Source of the DNA: Cyclobacteriaceae bacterium
GTDB lineage: Bacteria; Bacteroidota; Bacteroidia; Cytophagales; Cyclobacteriaceae
Reading direction: 5' to 3'
Assembly (NCBI GenBank): GCA_025055435.1
Contig: JANWWN010000006.1
Span: 17,226 to 81,225, forward strand
DNA: 64,000 nucleotides
Shown here: piece by piece, positions 27,677 to 35,945 of the stretch
Position numbering within the stretch: position 1 is the first letter of the stretch
How the letters are laid out: every line of letters begins with the position of its first letter
Position numbers and translations under genes: made by a program
The notes under the pieces: model-generated
Database searches by the model: none
What the model saw: the letters and a program-made list of their open reading frames with translations, nothing else
Told to the model about the DNA's origin: nothing

Positions 27677-28657
27677 ATGCGGGTAATCCAGTTCAGAGAG
27701 GCCCTACGCGAAGCGATGAGCGAGGAAATGCGCAGAGACCCTCGCGTTTTTCTGATGGGCGAAGAAGTAGCCGAATACAACGGAGCATATAAGGTGAGTC
27801 AGGGTATGCTGGATGAATTCGGTCCTGAACGTGTTATCGATACTCCCATATCCGAGTTGGGCTTTGCCGGCCTGGGTGTTGGCGCGGCTATGAATGGCCT
27901 GCGGCCCATCATCGAATTCATGACCTTCAACTTCTCACTGGTTGCCATCGATCAGGTTATCAACTCGGCAGCGAAAATGTATTCCATGTCGGGTGGTCAG
28001 TATAATGTACCCATTGTGTTTCGCGGTCCGACCGGTAATGCCGGCCAGTTGGCAGCGCAGCATTCACAGAATTTTGAGAACTGGTATGCCAACTGCCCCG
28101 GACTAAAAGTAGTAGTGCCTTCAACTCCTTATGATGCAAAAGGTTTACTGAAAACTGCGATCCGCGATGATGACCCGGTGATTTTCATGGAAAGTGAACT
28201 AATGTACAGTGACAAAGGCGAAGTACCGGAAGAAGAGTATCTTATTCCAATCGGTGTTGCTGACATCAAACGACCGGGAAATGACGTAACCATTGTGTCG
28301 TTCGGAAAAATTATAAAAGTAGCTCTTGCCGCTGCCCAGGAACTGGAAAAAGAAGGCATTTCTGCCGAAGTGATTGACCTGCGCTCGGTCCGCCCGATTG
28401 ATTATGCTGCGGTGGTGGAATCCGTAAAAAAAACCAATCGACTTGTCATTGTGGAGGAAGCCTGGCCACTTGCCTCTATTTCTTCCGAAATAACTTATCA
28501 CATTCAAAAGCACGCCTTCGACTACCTCGATGCACCCGTTCATCGCATAACCAGTGCCGATGCTCCGCTGCCCTACGCTCCTACCCTCATCCAGGCTATA
28601 CTTCCCAATGTGGAAAGAACGGTTAAGGCGGTTAAGGCGGTGATGTACAGGGATTAG
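27677..28657 (+). CDS. pdhB: Pyruvate dehydrogenase E1 component, beta subunit
   Basis: A 326-residue transketolase-type E1 beta chain of the pyruvate dehydrogenase complex. Family segments: [74 protein letters not shown], and the C-terminal [14 protein letters not shown]. The E1 alpha gene is not in the window and the likely E2 (pdhC) is about 33 kb away on the other strand, so the complex is encoded at dispersed loci. TATTTTTA at 27649-27656 is a near-match -7 box. A 9-bp tandem duplication (GTTAAGGCG twice) is visible in the last codons. No terminator follows; an intergenic repeat array begins at the stop codon. Confidence 0.93.
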   Translation: MRVIQFREALREAMSEEMRRDPRVFLMGEEVAEYNGAYKVSQGMLDEFGPERVIDTPISELGFAGLGVGAAMNGLRPIIEFMTFNFSLVAIDQVINSAAKMYSMSGGQYNVPIVFRGPTGNAGQLAAQHSQNFENWYANCPGLKVVVPSTPYDAKGLLKTAIRDDDPVIFMESELMYSDKGEVPEEEYLIPIGVADIKRPGNDVTIVSFGKIIKVALAAAQELEKEGISAEVIDLRSVRPIDYAAVVESVKKTNRLVIVEEAWPLASISSEITYHIQKHAFDYLDAPVHRITSADAPLPYAPTLIQAILPNVERTVKAVKAVMYRD

Positions 28658-28726
28658 TCCATGGTTGATAAGTCCATGGTTTGTTGGTTAGATAGTCCAT
28701 GGTTGTTGGTTAGATAGTCCATGGTT
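28656..28726 (+). repeat. Short tandem repeat array with AGTCCATGGTT cores
   Basis: Four copies of AGTCCATGGTT (at 28656, 28671, 28694 and 28716) begin on the pdhB stop codon. The later units have a 22-bp period: AGTCCATGG plus TTGTTGGTTAGAT. A fifth core lies at 29691, beyond the cassette. There are no unique spacers, so this is not a CRISPR; it resembles low-complexity intergenic repeats. Confidence 0.9.
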
Positions 28727-28765
28727 AGCGGGCATTATTTCGAACGACACACAGACATTGACTAA

Positions 28766-29509
28766 ATGAAAGAATTTTTTGAAAAATTACCAATCACGAC
28801 AATTTTGATTGCCTACTTTTTCATTTGCGGTGGACTTTATTTAATTGGGTACTGGTCGACATTCAAACTTGACATTACAAGTTTCATATCGTTGACTGAC
28901 ATTCCAAAAAGTTTTGTTCTCCCCTTTGTTTTAGCAAACGGCTACTATATCATAAACATTATATTGAATTTCGTAACTACGCGACACTACAAAGACAAAC
29001 CTGAAGAGCAGGAGACCGAAACAGAAAAAACACCCAGGCCGAGATGGAAGAGAATTCTATCAAGAGTATTTTCGCTCGACTCATTAATTATGCTGACTTT
29101 TTTAGTTGGTTTTATTTTGTTCGACAAATATAGTTTGAGCCCATTGTATTGGGTGATTTTTGGATTTCTGTTAGCCAACTTATTAATGTTCAAATTGACA
29201 GATTTTCAACCTTTCAAAAGATTGTTACCCTCATCATCATTAAGGCTCTACATTTCAAATATGCTAATTTTTTTACCTGTTGCATGTTTTGTAATTGGTA
29301 AAGGACTGAGCTTGAGAGTTTACTCCAATGACGACATAATGATTTATGACGACAGACTTATGACCCTTGAGGACAACAAACAACCTTCTGATACTTTAAA
29401 ATTTGTTGGGTTTATTGGAGACAAAGTTGTTGTAAGCTCGTTGGACAACAAGAAAATCGTATTTGTAAACCAAGCTTCGAAAGACGAAATAATTCTGAGA
29501 AAGAAATAA
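28766..29509 (+). CDS. Cassette-borne multi-pass membrane protein, unknown function
   Basis: A 247-residue protein I do not recognise. About five hydrophobic segments are visible (near residues 10-28, 48-70, 105-122, 126-143 and 160-178). A charged cytoplasmic loop (PEEQETETEKTPRPRWK) follows the second, and a soluble C-terminal domain of about 70 residues (SNDDIMIYDDRLMTLEDN, VVVSSLDNKKIVFVNQ) ends the chain. Base composition differs from the neighbours: 18 of 60 bases are G/C at 29161-29220, against 28 of 60 at 28081-28140 in pdhB. The stop codon TAA is part of the attC-like site. No convincing promoter lies between the cassette edge and the ATG, so expression may depend on read-through from pdhB, which has no visible terminator. 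Confidence 0.75.
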   Translation: MKEFFEKLPITTILIAYFFICGGLYLIGYWSTFKLDITSFISLTDIPKSFVLPFVLANGYYIINIILNFVTTRHYKDKPEEQETETEKTPRPRWKRILSRVFSLDSLIMLTFLVGFILFDKYSLSPLYWVIFGFLLANLLMFKLTDFQPFKRLLPSSSLRLYISNMLIFLPVACFVIGKGLSLRVYSNDDIMIYDDRLMTLEDNKQPSDTLKFVGFIGDKVVVSSLDNKKIVFVNQASKDEIILRKK

Positions 29510-29677
29510 CGCCCGCTAACAAAATGTTTATGCAATGCGGGGGTTTGGTGTTAAATTAAGTTTATGGTTCACAATGTAGTTCGGTTACGGTGGACAATTC
29601 GGAGCAGGTCGGGCTTAACACTCCGCTGCGCTTCATTTTTAAGCCCTCCTATTCCCCGCACTGCATAAACATAAACG
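29504..29677 (+). other. attC-like recombination site
   Basis: The outer arm AAATAACGCCCGCTAAC (29504-29520) is complementary to the cassette's left end. After AAA, an inner arm ATGTTTATGCAATGCGGGG (29524-29542) pairs with CCCCGCACTGCATAAACAT (29654-29672) with one mismatch. AAAC and G^TT follow. Unpaired AAA opposite AAAC resembles the unpaired central spacer of attC hairpins; 111 bases form the terminal loop region. The R-box is CGCTAAC/GTTAGCG, which departs from the RYYYAAC/GTTRRRY consensus at two positions per arm. Confidence 0.55.
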
Positions 29678-29701
29678 TTGTTGGTTAGATAGTCCATGGT
29701 T
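29678..29701 (+). repeat. Displaced copy of the pdhB-downstream repeat
   Basis: This 24-bp sequence is identical to 28681-28704 and 28703-28726 and contains AGTCCATGGTT at 29691-29701. It directly abuts the right end of the cassette. Confidence 0.9.
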
Positions 29702-29752
29702 GATTGGCACTTGTTCATTAGTAGAATAAATTCCGGTTGTTCGGGTTTATCG

Positions 29753-30583
29753 CTACTCAACCAAAGATTCCCATGCCTTAATTACCTCGCCTTTGGCAAG
29801 CCATTCTTTTGCTTTTTGATGACGCTCATTCTCTTTGGAAAAAGTCTTGTTTTGCAGATGTTCGGGCAGTGCGGTAATACCTGCGAGTTGGGCCAAGTCG
29901 CTTCCGGTAAGTACCCTGCTGTGTTTTATTGCCTCAGGAAGTTGGTCAAATCCTAAACCCAGTCGGTTGCCGGGTTGTGGCAAGCGGAACAGGGCTTCAC
30001 CGTTTGCCCGGCAGTACCAGTCACCACCCATGCGTGCCACGGCATCGAGTTTACGTGGGTCAATCTTTCCTTCAGGATCCAGAACATCATCCTTGATGTG
30101 CATCAGCAGCACTTCACATATCACCAGGTTACCCGCTCCTCCCTCGCTTCCCAGTTCTATAACCTGATTCACCCTGCATTCCATACTTACAGGTGATTCG
30201 GCTACGCGTGGAGGCTTTACCTTGTCGGATGGAATTGCGGTAAATCCGGCTTTCTCAAATTCATTGATACCGCGTGGATACTCGGCGCTGGCCAGCGAAG
30301 CCTGATGCACCATCGGGTAGCTTATAATATTTACAACAGCTTCGGGCACTTCCAATACATTAAGGTAGGTGTCTTTAACTGTATTGTCGCGGCCTTTGCG
30401 TGCCGGTGAAAAAACCAGTATTGGCGGGTTCGCACTGAACACGTTAAAAAAACTAAACGGACTGAGATTTACCCGACCTTCCTTATCGACTGTGCTGACG
30501 AAGGCAATGGGTCGAGGGGACACAGCGCCCAGTAAAAAGGCATGCATCTGAGCAACTGTTATTTCTTTTGGGTTAATGACCAT
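29753..30583 (-). CDS. Flavin reductase-like FMN-binding protein
   Basis: A 276-residue protein with the flavin-reductase split-barrel domain in its first 200 residues: LLGAVSPRPIAFVSTVDKEG, NLSPFSFFNVFSANPPILVF, SLASAEYPRGINEFEKAG and GNLVICEVLLMHI. Members bind FMN and may supply reduced flavin or act as oxidoreductases; the substrate is unknown. The ATG at 30583 lies one base after the fahA stop; an in-frame ATG at 30595 would overlap fahA by 11 bp. Being directly downstream of fumarylacetoacetase suggests a role in aromatic amino-acid breakdown. Confidence 0.85.
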   Translation of the reverse strand: MVINPKEITVAQMHAFLLGAVSPRPIAFVSTVDKEGRVNLSPFSFFNVFSANPPILVFSPARKGRDNTVKDTYLNVLEVPEAVVNIISYPMVHQASLASAEYPRGINEFEKAGFTAIPSDKVKPPRVAESPVSMECRVNQVIELGSEGGAGNLVICEVLLMHIKDDVLDPEGKIDPRKLDAVARMGGDWYCRANGEALFRLPQPGNRLGLGFDQLPEAIKHSRVLTGSDLAQLAGITALPEHLQNKTFSKENERHQKAKEWLAKGEVIKAWESLVE

Positions 30584-30584
30584 G

Positions 30585-31859
30585 TTATTTCTCATTTACA
30601 ATTTTTCCTTTACACTCTCCAAAACCGACGCGCACTCCATCCTTTTCTGCGTAACCGCGGAATATTACCGTGTCGCCATCTTCCAGGAAAGTCCGCGTAC
30701 TGCCATCACCCAACACCAGCGGACGGGTACCATTCCAGGAAAGTTCAAGCAAAGAGCCATACGACAGCGGCGTTGGTCCGCTGATGGTTCCCGATGCCAT
30801 CATATCCCCTGCTTGCAGGTTACAGCCGTTTACGGTGTGGTGAGCAAGCTGTTGGGCCATGTTCCAGTACATGTGCCGGAAGTTGGTCCTTGAAATAACC
30901 TCCGGCACTCCGCCTTGAGGCTGAAGTAAAACCTCCAGATGAATATCCAGGTTTCTTTCACCCTCCGTTTTCAGGTAAGGCAAAACTTCCGGCTGTTGTT
31001 CAGGTCCTTTCGTGCGGAAAGGTTCAAGCGCATCGAGGGTTACTATCCAGGGCGAAACAGTGGATGCAAAATTTTTGGAAAGAAAAGGTCCAAGCGGCAC
31101 ATACTCCCATTGCTGAATATCGCGCGCTGACCAGTCATTAAATAATACGAGACCGAAAATATAGTCTTCTGCCAAATCAACAGGAACCGACTGCCCTACT
31201 TTGGTTTCGCCACCAATGATGAATGCGATTTCCAGTTCAAAGTCCAGTTTTCGGGAGGTTGAAAAAACAGGCGTATCCGTATCAGGTGGTTTAATTTGTC
31301 CTTTCGGGCGATGAATATCCGTGCCGGATACGACAATAGATGAAGCTCTGCCGTGATACGCTACCGGAAGGTGTTTCCAGTTGGGCAGCAATGGATTGTT
31401 CGGATCGCGAAACATGGCACCCACATTCGAAGCATGCTCCATGCTGCTGTAAAAATCCGTGTAATTGGGCACGCGTACCGGCATAAGCAGCTGAACTTCC
31501 TGCATGGGGATCAGCGCTATTTCACGTGCCGCTTTATTATCACGAAGCTCTTCATTATCATGTCGAAGCAGTTCGGAAAGGCGTTCACGAACCAACCGCG
31601 CCTTCTTCCTGCCCAGTGCGATGAAATCATTAAGGTATCGTTGATTAAATATACCGGGCGGTAACCCAAGGCCATCAAGAAAACCATTTTCATGAAGGTA
31701 CACCAGGTCGAGAACGTAATTACCTATGGCTACACCAGCCACCGGTGAAAGATACCTGGTTTTAAATACGCCAAATGGCAGGTTCTGTATCGGAAAATCG
31801 GAGCCGGGAGGAACATCCACCCAGGTTTTCAAATTCGGATTATTGGCTTTAATCTGCAT
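30585..31859 (-). CDS. fahA: Fumarylacetoacetase
   Basis: Last enzyme of tyrosine/homogentisate catabolism, hydrolysing fumarylacetoacetate to fumarate and acetoacetate. At 424 residues it has the full eukaryote-like length: an N-terminal SH3-like domain (FPIQNLPFGVFKT) and the FAH fold with DFYSSMEHASNVGAMFRD, LPVAYHGRASSIVVSGTDI, DFELEIAFIIGGET and VLFNDWSARDIQQWEYVPLG. A perfect TACTTTTG box (31874-31867) ends 8 bases before the ATG. Divergent from the rRNA methyltransferase gene. Other genes of the pathway (hmgA, hppD) are not in the window. Confidence 0.95.
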   Translation of the reverse strand: MQIKANNPNLKTWVDVPPGSDFPIQNLPFGVFKTRYLSPVAGVAIGNYVLDLVYLHENGFLDGLGLPPGIFNQRYLNDFIALGRKKARLVRERLSELLRHDNEELRDNKAAREIALIPMQEVQLLMPVRVPNYTDFYSSMEHASNVGAMFRDPNNPLLPNWKHLPVAYHGRASSIVVSGTDIHRPKGQIKPPDTDTPVFSTSRKLDFELEIAFIIGGETKVGQSVPVDLAEDYIFGLVLFNDWSARDIQQWEYVPLGPFLSKNFASTVSPWIVTLDALEPFRTKGPEQQPEVLPYLKTEGERNLDIHLEVLLQPQGGVPEVISRTNFRHMYWNMAQQLAHHTVNGCNLQAGDMMASGTISGPTPLSYGSLLELSWNGTRPLVLGDGSTRTFLEDGDTVIFRGYAEKDGVRVGFGECKGKIVNEK

Positions 31860-31866
31860 AGCGGTT

Positions 31867-31874
31867 CAAAAGTA
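31867..31874 (-). promoter_or_regulatory. -7 box of the fahA promoter
   Basis: On the minus strand TACTTTTG (31874-31867) matches TAnnTTTG exactly and lies only 8 bases from the fahA ATG, predicting a leader of a few bases. No good TTG was found at the -33 distance. Confidence 0.45.
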
Positions 31875-31930
31875 ATGAAGCCTTCAGTTTTGCGCATCAT
31901 ACTTTTAGCACTAACCCGTTAACTTGGTGC

Positions 31931-33259
31931 GTGCAACTTCCCGAAGTGTTTACCCGTCAGATGCAGCAGCTCCTGCGTGAGGAGTACGAATTGTTTTTGA
32001 AAAGCCAGACCACCAGAGCGCCTGTCAGTGTACGCTTGCATCCGCTGAAAAAATCCATGCTTCACGGTGACCCCGTACCCTGGTGCAGCACAGGTAGGTA
32101 TTTACACGAAAGACCTGTCTTTACACTCGACCCTGCTTTTCATGGCGGTGCATATTATGTGCAGGAGGCGAGTTCCATGTTTGTGGAACAATTTCTTCTT
32201 CAACTGAACATTCATCGTAAGCCTTTGCGTATTCTGGATGCAGCGGCTGCACCAGGCGGAAAATCAACACACCTGCTGTCGCTGATTCATCAGGAAAGCT
32301 TGTTGGTTGCCAATGAAGTAATACGCAGTCGTGTGCCCGTGCTGCGTGAAAATCTTACAAAGTGGGGCTATCCAAACGTAATCATCACGAATAACGATGC
32401 GGCAGACTTTGGGAATGTACCCGGATTTTTTGATGTAATTGTTCTGGATGCTCCCTGCTCGGGAGAGGGCCTCTTCCGCAAGGACCCTGATAGCATCAGT
32501 CAATGGTCAACGGAAAATGTATTACTCTGCTCAAAAAGACAACAACGCATACTGAACGATCTATGGCCTGCTCTGAAAGAAGGCGGCTTATTGATTTACA
32601 GCACCTGTACGTATAACGCACTGGAAAACGAAGAAAACATTATCCGGCTTCTTACCGAAAAAAAAGCAGTGCCTGTGTCCATTGATGTACCCGCACAATG
32701 GAATGTTCGGTCGGGTAACGGACCGGGTTACCGATTTTATCCGCATCGCGTTAAGGGCGAGGGTTTTTATGTGTGTGCAATACAAAAAACAAGTGCTGAA
32801 GCTGCTCCGTATTATCGCGCAAAGCCATCTGCTTTGTCCATTTCACCGCATCCGGTTGTCCGTAAGTTTATCCGAACACCCTTTGATGTAATCTGGTTTG
32901 AACAGCATGGAAGCCTTTCGTTTGCGCCGGCATCGCTGGCGCAGGACATCGCACTTCTGCGGGAAAGGCTGCGCACCGGGAAAGCCGGAACGGAGGTAGC
33001 ACAAATCAAACAACATAAACCCATACCTGCCCACGATTTGGCGATGTCGGTTCACCTCAACACGGATGCTTTTCCGGTCATACAGCTCAATGTTGATGAT
33101 GCACTTGCTTATCTGCGCAAGCAACATATCAACGCCACAGCAAACAACAAAGGTTTTCACCTGTTCACCTATAACGACTTGCCCTTGGGCTGGGCCAACG
33201 TGCTGCCCGGCCGCATCAATAATCTGTACCCATCAGCATGGCGCATCCGGAATTTGTAG
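31931..33259 (+). CDS. rRNA (cytosine-C5) methyltransferase, RsmF-like
   Basis: A 442-residue NOL1/NOP2/Sun-family m5C methyltransferase. The SAM-binding loop is LDAAAAPGGKSTHLLS (102-117). The two catalytic cysteines are Cys176 in LDAPCSGEGLFRKD (motif IV) and Cys226 in YSTCTYNALENEEN (motif VI). The C-terminal 130 residues end with LGWANVLPGRINNLYPSAWR, typical of the PUA-like extension of the RsmF/YebU group. The start is GTG at 31931. Modification site not deducible. Confidence 0.92.
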   Translation: MQLPEVFTRQMQQLLREEYELFLKSQTTRAPVSVRLHPLKKSMLHGDPVPWCSTGRYLHERPVFTLDPAFHGGAYYVQEASSMFVEQFLLQLNIHRKPLRILDAAAAPGGKSTHLLSLIHQESLLVANEVIRSRVPVLRENLTKWGYPNVIITNNDAADFGNVPGFFDVIVLDAPCSGEGLFRKDPDSISQWSTENVLLCSKRQQRILNDLWPALKEGGLLIYSTCTYNALENEENIIRLLTEKKAVPVSIDVPAQWNVRSGNGPGYRFYPHRVKGEGFYVCAIQKTSAEAAPYYRAKPSALSISPHPVVRKFIRTPFDVIWFEQHGSLSFAPASLAQDIALLRERLRTGKAGTEVAQIKQHKPIPAHDLAMSVHLNTDAFPVIQLNVDDALAYLRKQHINATANNKGFHLFTYNDLPLGWANVLPGRINNLYPSAWRIRNL

Positions 33260-33287
33260 AATCCAAACCATGCAGTGGATTTCTTTC

Positions 33288-33295
33288 TAATTTTG
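33288..33295 (+). promoter_or_regulatory. -7 box of the valS promoter
   Basis: TAATTTTG is a perfect TAnnTTTG element 20 bases before the valS ATG. No clear TTG at the expected upstream distance. Confidence 0.45.
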
Positions 33296-33314
33296 CGGCT
33301 TAATTATCTGCTGC

Positions 33315-35939
33315 ATGTCGCTGTCTTCTAAGTACAACCCTGCTGAAACCGAATCAAAATGGTATGCCCGCTGGATGGAAAAAGGTTTTTTCAGAGGGCG
33401 TGTGAACCCTGACAAGCAACCGTATTGTATCGTTATCCCGCCACCCAACGTTACCGGCGTGCTACACATGGGGCACATGCTGAACAACACCATTCAGGAT
33501 GTCCTGGTGCGCAGGGCGCGCATGCAGGGAAAAGAAACTTGCTGGGTGCCGGGTACCGACCACGCTTCCATCGCAACCGAAGCGCGCGTAGTGGCCATGC
33601 TGCGCGAAAAAGGCATCCGTAAAAGCGACCTGACTCGCGAAGAATTTCTGCGACATGCATGGGAGTGGAAAGAAAAGTATGGCGGGATTATACTGGAGCA
33701 ACTTAAAAAGCTGGGTGCCTCATGCGATTGGGAGCGTACCAAATTCACTATGGATCCCGATTACTATGAAGCTGTGGTGGACGTGTTCATAGACCTATAT
33801 CGCAAAGGGTATATCTACCGCGGACTGCGCATGGTAAACTGGGATCCGGTTGGAAAAACTGCCTTATCCGATGATGAGGTGTTTTACCGCGATGTCCCTT
33901 CGAAGCTGTATTACATTAAGTATCCGATTGAAGGCAGCAGCGATTATGTTACCATCGCAACGGTGCGGCCGGAAACCATCATGGCCGATACGGCTGTATG
34001 TATTCACCCCAATGACCCGCGCTACACCCACCTGAAAGGCAAGCGGGCCATTATACCGCTTATCAACCGTACTGTTCCGATTATTGAAGATGAGTACGTT
34101 ACCATGGAATTCGGAACAGGCTGCCTGAAGGTAACCCCTGCCCACGATGCCAACGACTACGAATTGGGCTTAAAACACAACCTGGAAATCATTGACATAC
34201 TGAATGAAGACGGCACGCTGAATGACAAAGCTATTCTGTTTGTTGGAGAAGACCGCTTTGAAGCACGCAAAAAAATTGCTAAAGAACTGGAAGCGCACGG
34301 CTACCTGGTTAAAGCCGAAGACTACACCAGCAATGTGGGTTTCAGCGAACGAACCGATGCGGTTATCGAACCGCGTTTGTCCATGCAGTGGTTTGTGAAG
34401 ATGAAAGCACTTACCACACCTGCTCTGGAAAACGTTTTGAACGATAGCATTCAACTGATACCTCCCAAATTTAAAAACACCTACCGGCACTGGATGGAAA
34501 ACGTACGCGACTGGTGCATATCGCGACAGCTCTGGTGGGGACACCGCATACCCGCCTGGTATAATGAAACAGGTGAATACGTGGTAGCCAAAACGCGTGA
34601 AGAGGCCGAAAAGCTATTCAGCGAAAAGCAAATACCGTTTACCAGCCTTCGTCAGGACGAAGATGTGCTGGACACCTGGTTTTCGAGCTGGCTGTGGCCT
34701 ATTGCTGTATTCGACTGCTCGGTGTTTAAAGACGGCAATAAAGGAAATGCCGACCTGAATTATTTCTACCCTACCAACGACCTGGTTACGGCACCGGAAA
34801 TTTTGTTTTTCTGGGTAGCGCGCATGATTATGGCCGGCTATGAATACCGCCATGAAAAGCCCTTTAAAAATGTATATCTCACCGGAATCGTGCGCGACAA
34901 ACTGGGCCGTAAGATGTCGAAATCACTGGGTAACTCGCCCGATCCACTCGAGCTGATGTCCAAATACGGAGCCGATGGCGTGCGAACCGGCATGCTCTTC
35001 AGCTCGCCTGCCGGAAATGACCTGCTGTTCGATGAAAAGCTTTGTGAACAGGGAAGAAATTTTGCCAATAAAATCTGGAATGCGTTTCGCCTTGTACAAG
35101 GCTGGTCCACAGCCTCAATTCCGCAACCGGAGGAAAATAAAACAGCCTGCTTGTGGTTTGAAAACCGGTTCAATCAGGCATTAGCCGAACTGGATGAACA
35201 TTTTTCCCGTTTCCGGATCTCCGATGCATTGATGACCGTTTATACGCTTATCTGGGAAGACTTCTGTTCATGGTACCTCGAGATCATCAAGCCCGAATTC
35301 GGAAAACCGATTGATGAAGTTACCTGCCGTAAAACCATATCATTTTTTGAAAGCCAGCTTAAGATTTTACATCCCTTCATGCCTTTCATTACCGAAGAAC
35401 TCTGGCATGCCCTGCAACAACGCTCCGACAACGATTACCTGATTGTTGCCCGTTGGCCGCAAAGCGGAAAGGTTGATGAAGGCATCCTGGAAGAAGCACG
35501 CTTTGCGTTTCAGACCGTGAGCGAATTGCGTAACCTGCGCAGTTCAAAAGGCATTGCACCAAAGCAACCACTTACCCTCTACGTTACCGATGAAAGCCGC
35601 ATGCCTGCAAGCCGATTCATACCTGTAATTAAAAAACTCGGATTTGTGGAAGCACTCCATACCGGGAAACCCGATGGTTCAGGTGCTCTCACGTTGCTGG
35701 TCAATACCACGGAGTTTATTATTCCGGTTAATGGGCAAATCAATCGCGAAGCCGAGCGCCAGGCCCTGCAGAAAGAACTGGATTATCAGCGCGGTTTTTT
35801 GGAAAGTGTCAACCGAAAGCTAAGTAACGAACGCTTTGTGAGCAGCGCTCCGGCGGCAGTAGTTGAAAATGAAAGAAAGAAAAAAGCCGATGCCGAAGCG
35901 CGCATCAGGGCGTTGGAGGAACAACTAAGCAGACTTTAA
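33315..35939 (+). CDS. valS: Valyl-tRNA synthetase
   Basis: Class I aminoacyl-tRNA synthetase, 874 residues. The HIGH signature is HMGH (51-54, in [17 protein letters not shown]), and the KMSKS loop is [16 protein letters not shown]. The CP1 editing domain lies between ([31 protein letters not shown]). The C-terminal 70 residues form the ValRS coiled coil ([17 protein letters not shown]). Length is standard. Own promoter; its end is convergent with ald, 6 bp away. Confidence 0.97.
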   Translation: MSLSSKYNPAETESKWYARWMEKGFFRGRVNPDKQPYCIVIPPPNVTGVLHMGHMLNNTIQDVLVRRARMQGKETCWVPGTDHASIATEARVVAMLREKGIRKSDLTREEFLRHAWEWKEKYGGIILEQLKKLGASCDWERTKFTMDPDYYEAVVDVFIDLYRKGYIYRGLRMVNWDPVGKTALSDDEVFYRDVPSKLYYIKYPIEGSSDYVTIATVRPETIMADTAVCIHPNDPRYTHLKGKRAIIPLINRTVPIIEDEYVTMEFGTGCLKVTPAHDANDYELGLKHNLEIIDILNEDGTLNDKAILFVGEDRFEARKKIAKELEAHGYLVKAEDYTSNVGFSERTDAVIEPRLSMQWFVKMKALTTPALENVLNDSIQLIPPKFKNTYRHWMENVRDWCISRQLWWGHRIPAWYNETGEYVVAKTREEAEKLFSEKQIPFTSLRQDEDVLDTWFSSWLWPIAVFDCSVFKDGNKGNADLNYFYPTNDLVTAPEILFFWVARMIMAGYEYRHEKPFKNVYLTGIVRDKLGRKMSKSLGNSPDPLELMSKYGADGVRTGMLFSSPAGNDLLFDEKLCEQGRNFANKIWNAFRLVQGWSTASIPQPEENKTACLWFENRFNQALAELDEHFSRFRISDALMTVYTLIWEDFCSWYLEIIKPEFGKPIDEVTCRKTISFFESQLKILHPFMPFITEELWHALQQRSDNDYLIVARWPQSGKVDEGILEEARFAFQTVSELRNLRSSKGIAPKQPLTLYVTDESRMPASRFIPVIKKLGFVEALHTGKPDGSGALTLLVNTTEFIIPVNGQINREAERQALQKELDYQRGFLESVNRKLSNERFVSSAPAAVVENERKKKADAEARIRALEEQLSRL

Positions 35940-35945
35940 TTCGGC

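Larger units (their letters stand above)
28725..29677 (+). mobile_element. Solitary integron-like gene cassette (CALIN-like)
   Basis: A 953-bp unit joined to its surroundings at GTT triplets on both sides (28724-28726 and 29677-29679). It contains a single AT-rich gene in the orientation of the upstream pdhB, followed by a long imperfect inverted repeat of attC type. The left end GTTAGCGGGCATTATTT (28724-28740) is the inverse, with one mismatch, of AAATAACGCCCGCTAAC (29504-29520). Removing the unit rejoins AGTCCATGG to TTGTTGGTTAGAT and restores the 22-bp repeat array exactly. There is no integrase in the window and no target duplication beyond the shared GTT. The cassette interpretation is inference; the repeat geometry is directly visible. 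Confidence 0.6.

Noticed and set aside
28656..28726. Possible CRISPR array
   Set aside because: Repeats are short, nearly contiguous and have no unique spacers; no cas genes nearby.
28725..29677. Possible insertion sequence or MITE
   Set aside because: No transposase, no terminal inverted repeats at the exact ends in the IS sense, and no target duplication beyond GTT; the fold sits on one side of the gene as in cassettes.
29569..29760. A 63-codon minus-strand frame within the attC-like site
   Set aside because: It spans the folded site, the repeat and the flavin-reductase gene end; no protein features and better explained as non-coding.
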